Shown here one piece after another: positions 1-4,165 of a stretch of 5,006 bases of DNA. This stretch comes from JADGNZ01 sp035995985. GTDB taxonomy: Bacteria; Acidobacteriota; Thermoanaerobaculia; Gp7-AA8. The notes beneath the pieces were generated by a model. The model worked only from the letters and a program-made list of their open reading frames with translations, was not told the DNA's origin and searched no databases. The stretch lies in the NCBI GenBank assembly GCA_035995985.1, contig DASYJY010000050.1, positions 1 through 5,006 of the forward strand, given 5' to 3'. Both the position numbers and the translations under genes were made by a program. Every line of letters begins with the position of its first letter. The first letter of the stretch is position 1.

Positions 1-173
1 GGGGTCTCTTCAAAGAGACTCAAGGGTCTCTTCCAAGAGACTCTGGGGTCTCTTCCAAGAGACTCGAGGGTCTCTTCCAAGAGACTCGAGGGTCTCTTCC
101 AAGAGACTCAAGGGTCTCTTCCAAGAGACTCTGGGGTCTCTTCCAAGAGACTCGAGGGTCTCTTGCAAGAAGG
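1..173. repeat. Tandem array of eight 22-bp palindromic units
   Basis: Eight units begin at 4, 26, 48, 70, 92, 114, 136 and 158, exactly 22 bp apart. The core is GTCTCTT-CC-AAGAGAC, a perfect 7-bp inverted repeat around two central bases. Cores are joined by a 6-base linker TC-NN-GG whose two variable bases run AA, TG, GA, GA, AA, TG, GA. Unit 1 has centre CA. Unit 8 has centre GC and a decayed right arm (AAGAAGG), so it marks the right edge of the array. Bases 1-3 fit the end of another linker, so the array probably extends left of the window. The unit length is not a multiple of three and no frame holds a convincing protein. Function is unknown: it may be a protein-binding array, a hairpin-forming transcript region or an intergenic satellite. 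Confidence 0.95.
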
Positions 174-177
174 AGCC

Positions 178-212
178 GTCTTCTTCGAAACGCTCCTGAG
201 CGCTCGGAAGAC
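178..212. repeat. Nested inverted repeat next to the tandem array
   Basis: Outer arms GTCTTC (178-183) and GAAGAC (207-212) enclose inner arms CGCTC (191-195) and GAGCG (198-202). It lies just right of the decayed eighth unit and its sequence is not a copy of the 22-bp unit. There is no T-run after it, so it is not a typical intrinsic terminator. Role unknown. Confidence 0.5.
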
Positions 213-292
213 GCTTTGAGCACCTACGCGGTCGCGAGGACGTGGCAAGCAACGCACGCTGCGTGTCGTCACGATTCCGCCGCCCTCCCAAA

Positions 293-311
293 GCGGTGGC
301 CGTGCCACCGC
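293..311. repeat. Perfect 8-bp hairpin (GCGGTGGC / GCCACCGC)
   Basis: GCGGTGGC at 293-300 and its exact reverse complement at 304-311 are separated by a 3-base loop CGT. The stem is very GC-rich and would be stable in RNA or as a cruciform. No T-run follows on either strand, so an intrinsic terminator is not supported. The surrounding wording, with CCAAAG on the left and GCCAAAG on the right, looks like a dispersed intergenic palindromic element. That resemblance is from memory and untested. Confidence 0.7.
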
Positions 312-328
312 ACGCCAAAGTGCTGCGC

Positions 329-446
329 GCGAAACGCAAGGCAGCGGAGGACGGTCGAAAGACCCCTGACTGGTAACCGCTCCGCCGCCCAACCGGGTTA
401 GCAGGTTGGGGGTCCTTCGACCGTCCTTCGGCGTTCCGCGCTTCGC
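329..446. repeat. Large imperfect inverted repeat with nested hairpin
   Basis: Aligning 329-366 with the reverse complement of 409-446 gives 29 matches in 38 positions without gaps. The inner part is strongest: 349-366 against 409-426 matches at 17 of 18. Between the arms is a second hairpin, CCCAACC (388-394) with GGTTGGG (404-410), which overlaps the right arm by two bases, so the two foldings compete there. Arms this long and this similar suggest a palindromic intergenic element rather than chance. No transposase or target-site duplication was found. Confidence 0.65.
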
Positions 447-472
447 GCTCCAACGCCTTCGGCGGCTCAGGA
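413..472. repeat. Hairpin-rich element bounded by TCCT...AGGA
   Basis: The stretch starts TCCTTCGACC and ends GGCTCAGGA. Inside are GCGTT (431-435) pairing with AACGC (452-456), GCGC (438-441) pairing with GCGC (445-448) across TTC, and an alternative CGCC-TTC-GGCG hairpin at 454-464. The end bases TCCT (413-416) and AGGA (469-472) are complementary. It overlaps the right arm of the larger inverted repeat. The ends resemble a dispersed repeat I have seen in environmental genomes (TCCTTCGAC...GCTCAGGAT). This is recollection, to be tested by a genome-wide count. Confidence 0.45.
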
Positions 473-488
473 TAACAGGCTCCCCCAC

Positions 489-494
489 TACAAT
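489..494 (+). promoter_or_regulatory. -10-like box TACAAT before pdxA, possibly leaderless
   Basis: TACAAT lies 7 bases upstream of the GTG at 502, matching the bacterial -10 consensus TATAAT in five of six positions. At the usual spacing, transcription would start at or very near the start codon. No purine-rich Shine-Dalgarno sequence lies between the box and GTG (the interval is CGCCCCC), which agrees with a leaderless mRNA. No good -35 hexamer is seen 16-18 bp upstream (CTCAGG region). A similar arrangement occurs before the gene at 2398. Confidence 0.5.
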
Positions 495-501
495 CGCCCC
501 C

Positions 502-1416
502 GTGAAACCGCTGGCCATTACCCTCGGCGATCCGGCAGGCATCGGCGCGGAGATCGTGTTCAAGGCGTTGCGTGATGTCAGCGCTCCCGCGCGTGTGTTC
601 GGAAGCCGAGCGCTCTCGAATCCGCCGGACGATATTGATTTCGTCGACATCGGCGGCGAAGGTCCGATCCGCTACGGCGTCATCGACGCCGCGTACGGAC
701 GCATCGCGCTCGACTCCATCGATGCCGCGTTGCGCGCCATCGAAGCGGGCGAGTGTTCCGCGCTCGTCACCGCACCGATTCACAAGCAGGCCATCGCTCT
801 CGCGGGCTCGCTGTTTCCGGGACATACGGAACTGCTCGCCGATCGCGCCGGACTGAAACGCTACGCACACGACTACGCGATGTACTTCGATTCGCCGAAA
901 TTGAAATCGTCTCTGCTCTCAGTGCACCTTCCGTTGCGCGACGCGATCGCGAATATCGCTGCAGACGACATCGCGGCGCTCGCGCAGCTCACCAGCCGCG
1001 AATACGCGCGGCTGTACGGCAGCGCGCCGCGCATCGCCGTCGCGGGAGTCAATCCGCACGCCGGCGAAGGTGGCAAGTTCGGCGACGAAGAACGCATCGT
1101 CGAGCGCGGAGTTGCCCAGGCGCGCGAGGCAGGACTGACCATCAGCGGTCCGCATCCGGCCGACACGATCTTCCTGGCCGCATCTCGTGGACAATATGAC
1201 GTCGTGCTGGCCATGTACCACGATCAGGCGCTGATCCCGATCAAGACGATGGCGTTCGAGCAGTCGGTGAACGTGACCATCGGCCTGCCGTACCTGCGCG
1301 TTTCCGTCGACCACGGGACGGCCTTCGACATCGCCGGCCGCGGAATTGCCGACGCCGCGCCGATGCGTTACGCGATCGAATGGGCCGCGGCGCACGCGGG
1401 GAGCTTCGCGCGATGA
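502..1416 (+). CDS. pdxA: 4-hydroxythreonine-4-phosphate dehydrogenase PdxA
   Basis: PdxA is the cytosolic enzyme that oxidises 4-phosphohydroxy-L-threonine with NAD(P), ahead of condensation with deoxyxylulose 5-phosphate by PdxJ in DXP-dependent pyridoxal 5'-phosphate synthesis. The 304-residue product opens with the family signature GDPAGIGAE (residues 9-17). It carries TAPIHKQA (90-97), FPGHTELLA (105-113), VHLPLRD (141-147), GVNPHAGEGGKFG (182-194), GPHPADTIF (216-224), MYHDQ (238-242) and PYLRVSVDHGTAFDIAG (263-279). His142, His186 and His240 align with the metal ligands His166, His211 and His266 of E. coli PdxA. It is about 25 residues shorter than the E. coli enzyme. GTG 502 is chosen because PdxA proteins normally begin within a few residues of LAIT-GDPAGIG; the longer frame from TTG 406 adds only repeat-encoded residues. 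The stop overlaps the next start as ATGA. Family identity is firm. Confidence 0.95.
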   Translation: MKPLAITLGDPAGIGAEIVFKALRDVSAPARVFGSRALSNPPDDIDFVDIGGEGPIRYGVIDAAYGRIALDSIDAALRAIEAGECSALVTAPIHKQAIALAGSLFPGHTELLADRAGLKRYAHDYAMYFDSPKLKSSLLSVHLPLRDAIANIAADDIAALAQLTSREYARLYGSAPRIAVAGVNPHAGEGGKFGDEERIVERGVAQAREAGLTISGPHPADTIFLAASRGQYDVVLAMYHDQALIPIKTMAFEQSVNVTIGLPYLRVSVDHGTAFDIAGRGIADAAPMRYAIEWAAAHAGSFAR

Positions 1417-1544
1417 AAGGGTGGGGCCCGCGCATTCTTGCGATCGTGATGCTGCTGGTGTTTCTGCTGCTGATGCGGCACCTGCAGAAGCAGTTGGAAC
1501 TGCTCCAACAGCAGCGCGGCGGCGTAACGACGACGAGCACGTGA
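1413..1544 (+). CDS. 43-residue single-pass membrane miniprotein
   Basis: This short gene is unrecognised. Its ATG shares the ATGA overlap with the pdxA stop (1414-1416), and its TGA (1542-1544) overlaps the GTG start of the transporter (1541), forming GTGA. A GGGGAG Shine-Dalgarno-like sequence at 1398-1403 ends 9 bases before ATG. The product begins MKGWGPR, then has a hydrophobic segment ILAIVMLLVFLLLM (residues 8-21), long enough with flanking residues for one membrane helix. A Gln/Leu-rich amphipathic stretch HLQKQLELLQQQ (23-34) and a Thr-rich tail follow. The positive N-terminus favours an N-in orientation with the Gln/Leu segment outside. Of its 43 codons, 36 end in G or C, like neighbouring genes. 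It could be a small partner of the transporter, or mainly a coupling ORF; no function is assigned. Confidence 0.75.
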   Translation: MKGWGPRILAIVMLLVFLLLMRHLQKQLELLQQQRGGVTTTST

Positions 1545-2416
1545 AGAACCACTGGCTCGCGGTGATCGTTCTCTTTCTGGTCGCGGGCGCGTGGGGCGCG
1601 AGCTTCACGATCGTGAAGAGCGTGCTCACACGCATTCCGCCCGAACCGTTCATCGTTCTGCGATTCACGATCGCCGGCATCGTGCTGCTCGCGGTCGCTC
1701 TCGCGTCGCGCAAATTGCCACGATCCGCGTTGCGCCCCGGCCTGATCCTCGGCGCACTGGTCTTCAGCGGCTACTGGCTGCAGACGCGCGGCTTGATGTC
1801 GATCTCACCGTCGCGATCCGCGTTTCTGACCGGCTTGTACGTAGTGATGGTTCCGTTCTGCGACCGCCTGCTCTACGCGAAACGGATCGACGCGCGCGCA
1901 TGGATCGGCTGCGTGCTCGCCGCCGGCGGAACGACATTGCTGATCGGCGGCGTCGACGCGCGCGCCGGTTTCGGCGACATCCTCACCATCATCTGCGCGG
2001 TCTGTTTCGCGCTGCACATGGTGCTCTCCGCGAAGTACAGCACGGCCACGCCCGCGCTCGGCCTCGCCGCCGTGCAGGTGATCGTGGTCGGGATTGCGGC
2101 GATTCCGCCGTCGCTTTTTGTGCCGCGTCCGCATCTCACGCCGTTCGTCATTACCGTCATTCTGTTCACCGCGGTCGTGACGACAGCGCTGGCATTCGTG
2201 GCGCTGATGTGGGGCCAGTCGCACGTTACGGCGACCGAGGCAGCCGTCATTCTGGCGTTCGAACCGATGGCGGCGTCGATCACCTCCATCGTCTTCCAGC
2301 ACGAACCCGTCACACTCGGATTCGTCGCCGGCGCATCGTTGATCCTCGGCGCGATGGTGATCTCCCAGCTGCCGGCGTCGCGACGTAGAATCGCCAGATG
2401 GACGCCAACCGGCTGA
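1541..2416 (+). CDS. EamA/DMT-superfamily inner-membrane transporter
   Basis: The 291-residue product matches the drug/metabolite transporter superfamily in length and plan: about ten hydrophobic segments in two EamA repeats, roughly residues 5-135 and 143-275. Visible family features are GAWGASFTIVK (16-26) in the first helix, FIVLRFTIAG (37-46), ILTIICAVCFALHMVLSAKY (147-166) opening the second repeat, and ATEAAVILAFEPMAASI (231-247) near the end. It sits in the cytoplasmic membrane. DMT members export amino acids, metabolites or drugs, and substrate cannot be read from sequence. GTG 1541 is chosen because it gives MKNHWLAVIVLFLVAGAWG, a normal first helix; longer frames run through pdxA and the miniprotein. 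No Shine-Dalgarno is evident, so translation probably depends on coupling through the GTGA overlap. The C-terminal tail (RRRIARWTPTG) is encoded by DNA that also holds the next gene's promoter-like box and start. Confidence 0.9.
   Translation: MKNHWLAVIVLFLVAGAWGASFTIVKSVLTRIPPEPFIVLRFTIAGIVLLAVALASRKLPRSALRPGLILGALVFSGYWLQTRGLMSISPSRSAFLTGLYVVMVPFCDRLLYAKRIDARAWIGCVLAAGGTTLLIGGVDARAGFGDILTIICAVCFALHMVLSAKYSTATPALGLAAVQVIVVGIAAIPPSLFVPRPHLTPFVITVILFTAVVTTALAFVALMWGQSHVTATEAAVILAFEPMAASITSIVFQHEPVTLGFVAGASLILGAMVISQLPASRRRIARWTPTG
2386..2391 (+). promoter_or_regulatory. -10-like box TAGAAT inside the transporter gene
   Basis: TAGAAT lies 6 bases upstream of ATG 2398 and matches TATAAT in five of six positions. 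The interval CGCCAG has no Shine-Dalgarno, so a transcript from here would be leaderless or nearly so. The string TAGAATCGCC closely parallels TACAATCGCC before pdxA. No convincing -35 element is seen. The box is also coding sequence for the transporter tail, so coincidence cannot be excluded. Confidence 0.4.
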
Positions 2417-2853
2417 TCAAGTGGGTCGTCATCATCGCGCTGGCCGCCTTCGCCTGGATCTACGCGCTGCCGTGGGCGAAGAAACAGATCCAGGGACACT
2501 CGGCGCCCGCCGCGGCCGCCGACAACTCCTGCGTCACCTCCGCGCAACACGCGTCCGAAACGTGGGGGAGCGGACTGCACCGCTTCGTCAATCCGCCGTA
2601 CGACCTCGCCGAATGGTCGCGTTTTCGCGGCGCCGTCGAAGCGCAGATTGCCGCCGCCAACGCGGCGTGCCGCGAGTCGTCGCAGTCATGCGACATGGCT
2701 CGAAACGCGATGCACGATCTGCAGTCGCTCGTCGCGAATCTCGACAACGCCATCACCAGCGGATCGCCGCCGCCCGATGATGCGGTGCAGCAGCAGGAAG
2801 CGATTGACACGAAGATCGAAACCGCGGCGGAGCTGGCGCGCGGCGGGAAGTAA
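2398..2853 (+). CDS. Membrane-anchored extracytoplasmic protein of unknown function
   Basis: The 151-residue product is not recognised. Residues 9-27 (WVVIIALAAFAWIYALPWA) form one hydrophobic segment after a short N-terminus and are followed by KK. It could be an uncleaved anchor or signal-anchor; orientation is not settled, since lysines lie on both sides. A low-complexity Ala/Pro stretch (35-42) leads into a soluble part with three cysteines, Cys45, Cys91 and Cys98, the last two close together (CRESSQSC). If the domain is extracytoplasmic, two of them could form a disulfide. Predicted helical stretches rich in Ala, Gln and Glu run to the C-terminus, broken by SGSPPPDD (121-128). The start is well fixed: an in-frame TAG at 2386-2388 precedes ATG 2398 with no start codon between. 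It overlaps the transporter by 19 bp in another frame and ends 4 bases before the convergent acyltransferase. Confidence 0.8.
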   Translation: MDANRLIKWVVIIALAAFAWIYALPWAKKQIQGHSAPAAAADNSCVTSAQHASETWGSGLHRFVNPPYDLAEWSRFRGAVEAQIAAANAACRESSQSCDMARNAMHDLQSLVANLDNAITSGSPPPDDAVQQQEAIDTKIETAAELARGGK

Positions 2854-2857
2854 GTTT

Positions 2858-4165
2858 TCAGACCCCCATCTCTTCGGCGAGCGCGACGATTTCCTCGCGC
2901 AGCGCGCCGCGCGTGCGCATGAGACGTTCGAACGCGCTGCGGCGCGCGATGCGCCACGTGAGCGCGCGGGTGCGGCCGATCACGTCGTCGAGCTGCTCGA
3001 AGAATCGCATTGCGATGTAGCCGAGAAATGGCAGGACGAGCGCGGTGAGAACGCCGTAGGCGAATCCGAATCGCCACGCCACGATGGCACCGCAGACGAT
3101 GTATGTCAGCGGATAAAGGGCCAGTCCTCCAACGGCCTTCGTCGTCGCGACGAGTTCCTGGCCGCGTGTAAATCGCGTTGCCACGAAGCGGATCAGCCGG
3201 TAGGTCGGATAGTGAACAATGGCGCCGATCAGCGCCGGCGGAAACGTGATCAGCAGCATCGCAATCGTTCGGATGCTGCCGCGCACGCTCGGACGCGGCA
3301 ACGTCTCCGGCTGCAGGTTCGCGTCGCCCAGTTCGGCCTCGAACCGCTCGAAGCGCGACTGCAACTGCGCCAGCCGCTGCGGGTCGCGTTCGCGCAGACG
3401 GGTGTAGCCGGCGATGAAGCGCCTGCGCATTTCGAGCTGCTCCGGCAGGTCAGACCTGCCGAGCGACATGATCCGTTCCGCGCGGCCGATGAGCTCGAGC
3501 GCTTCTCGCGAGTCGGCCTGCAGCGTCAACGCGGCCAGTGCGGATTCGACGCGGTCCGTCAGCGCCGCGACCGCGTCGCGCGGCGGTTCGCCGTTTTCGT
3601 CGACGGCAGCTGGGACGACGTCGACGGCATCGCCGAAGTACAGCAACGCATCACTGCGGAAGCTGTGCTTGGCCGTATAAAACACCGCAGTCGGCACGAT
3701 GACGATGTCCGGGCACTCCTCGGCGCTGCATCCGAGCGCGATGCGGGCGGCGCCGGTCTTCAGCTCCTTCAACCGCGGCTCGCTGTGCGTCGTCCCCTCC
3801 GGAAAAAGCGCGATCGCGCCGCCGCGCACGAGCAGTGCGCGGGCAGCCGCGAACATCCCGCGGTTCTGCGACGTCGAGTAGTTGTCCTGCGTGCGATAGA
3901 CCGGAATCGAATCGATGCCGCGCGCGAACCAGCCGATCACCGGCATTCGGAACAGCGGCGCCTTCGCGAGGAACGATACCGGCCGGGGCACGAAGCAGAG
4001 CAGGAAGAGCGGATCGATCAAACCATTCGGATGATTGGCAGCGAAGATCACCGGCCCGCGCGGCACCGTCTCCCATCCCACGATTCCGATGCGGCGAAAA
4101 AATGTCTTTGCGATGAGGCGCAGGACCGGCGTGATGAAACGCCTCAAGCCTTGCGCCCCTGCCAC
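2858..4165 (-). CDS. PlsC-type (LPLAT) glycerolipid acyltransferase with long C-terminal region
   Basis: The protein (435 residues from GTG 4165) carries the acyltransferase fold in its N-terminal half. NHPNGLIDP (44-52) supplies the catalytic His45 and Asp51 in an HX5D spacing rather than the usual HX4D. FPEGTTH (121-127) is the glycerol-phosphate-binding block and VPTAVFY (157-163) the fourth block. Such enzymes move a fatty acyl chain to a lysophospholipid or glycerol-phosphate acceptor at the cytoplasmic membrane. Residues 190-290 are charged and helical. Segments near 298-326 and 343-389 are hydrophobic, giving probably two to four membrane helices absent from a plain 240-residue PlsC. 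The NHPN-DP wording fits a subgroup of poorly studied LPLAT proteins, so exact substrate is open. A TTG at 4147 would also work: it overlaps the upstream TGA as TTGA, follows GGGG-rich sequence, and gives MRRFITPVL. GTG 4165 overlaps the upstream gene by 22 bases. Confidence 0.88.
   Translation of the reverse strand: MAGAQGLRRFITPVLRLIAKTFFRRIGIVGWETVPRGPVIFAANHPNGLIDPLFLLCFVPRPVSFLAKAPLFRMPVIGWFARGIDSIPVYRTQDNYSTSQNRGMFAAARALLVRGGAIALFPEGTTHSEPRLKELKTGAARIALGCSAEECPDIVIVPTAVFYTAKHSFRSDALLYFGDAVDVVPAAVDENGEPPRDAVAALTDRVESALAALTLQADSREALELIGRAERIMSLGRSDLPEQLEMRRRFIAGYTRLRERDPQRLAQLQSRFERFEAELGDANLQPETLPRPSVRGSIRTIAMLLITFPPALIGAIVHYPTYRLIRFVATRFTRGQELVATTKAVGGLALYPLTYIVCGAIVAWRFGFAYGVLTALVLPFLGYIAMRFFEQLDDVIGRTRALTWRIARRSAFERLMRTRGALREEIVALAEEMGV

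Larger units (their letters stand above)
174..501. other. Non-coding, repeat-rich region upstream of pdxA
   Basis: No credible gene lies here. A possible plus-strand frame from TTG 216 to 401 has Arg/Cys-rich, low-quality composition and no recognisable domain. The in-frame upstream extension of pdxA from TTG 406 is encoded entirely by palindromic repeat sequence. The region holds the hairpins at 178-212 and 293-311, a short palindrome CACGC-T-GCGTG (255-265), the large inverted repeat 329-446 and, at its right end, a -10-like box before pdxA. No tRNA or other structural RNA was recognised. Confidence 0.75.

Noticed and set aside
1..173. CRISPR array
   Set aside because: Units are 22 bp with 6-base nearly constant linkers and no unique spacers; there are no cas genes.
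293..311. Intrinsic terminator
   Set aside because: The hairpin is strong but no T-run follows on either strand and no gene ends nearby inside the window.
216..401. Small plus-strand frame from TTG 216
   Set aside because: It spans hairpin repeats, has no Shine-Dalgarno and no domain, and its Arg/Cys/His-rich composition is typical of non-coding GC-rich DNA.
366..420. tRNA-like stretch (GGTTAGCAGG and paired arms)
   Set aside because: No acceptor stem, anticodon arm or GTTCRA T-loop can be arranged; the pairing belongs to inverted repeats.
406..501. N-terminal extension of PdxA from TTG 406
   Set aside because: The added residues are encoded by inverted-repeat sequence and PdxA proteins start close to the GDPAGIG motif; GTG 502 fits.
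10..870. Long minus-strand frame across the repeat array, the palindromic island and pdxA
   Set aside because: It is antisense to pdxA, made of Arg/Asp/Ser-rich sequence and repeat peptides, and stays open only because the repeat has no stops and the DNA is GC-rich.
1346..1540. Upstream extension of the transporter frame
   Set aside because: It would run out of frame through the end of pdxA and the miniprotein; GTG 1541 gives a normal first helix and a 4-base overlap.
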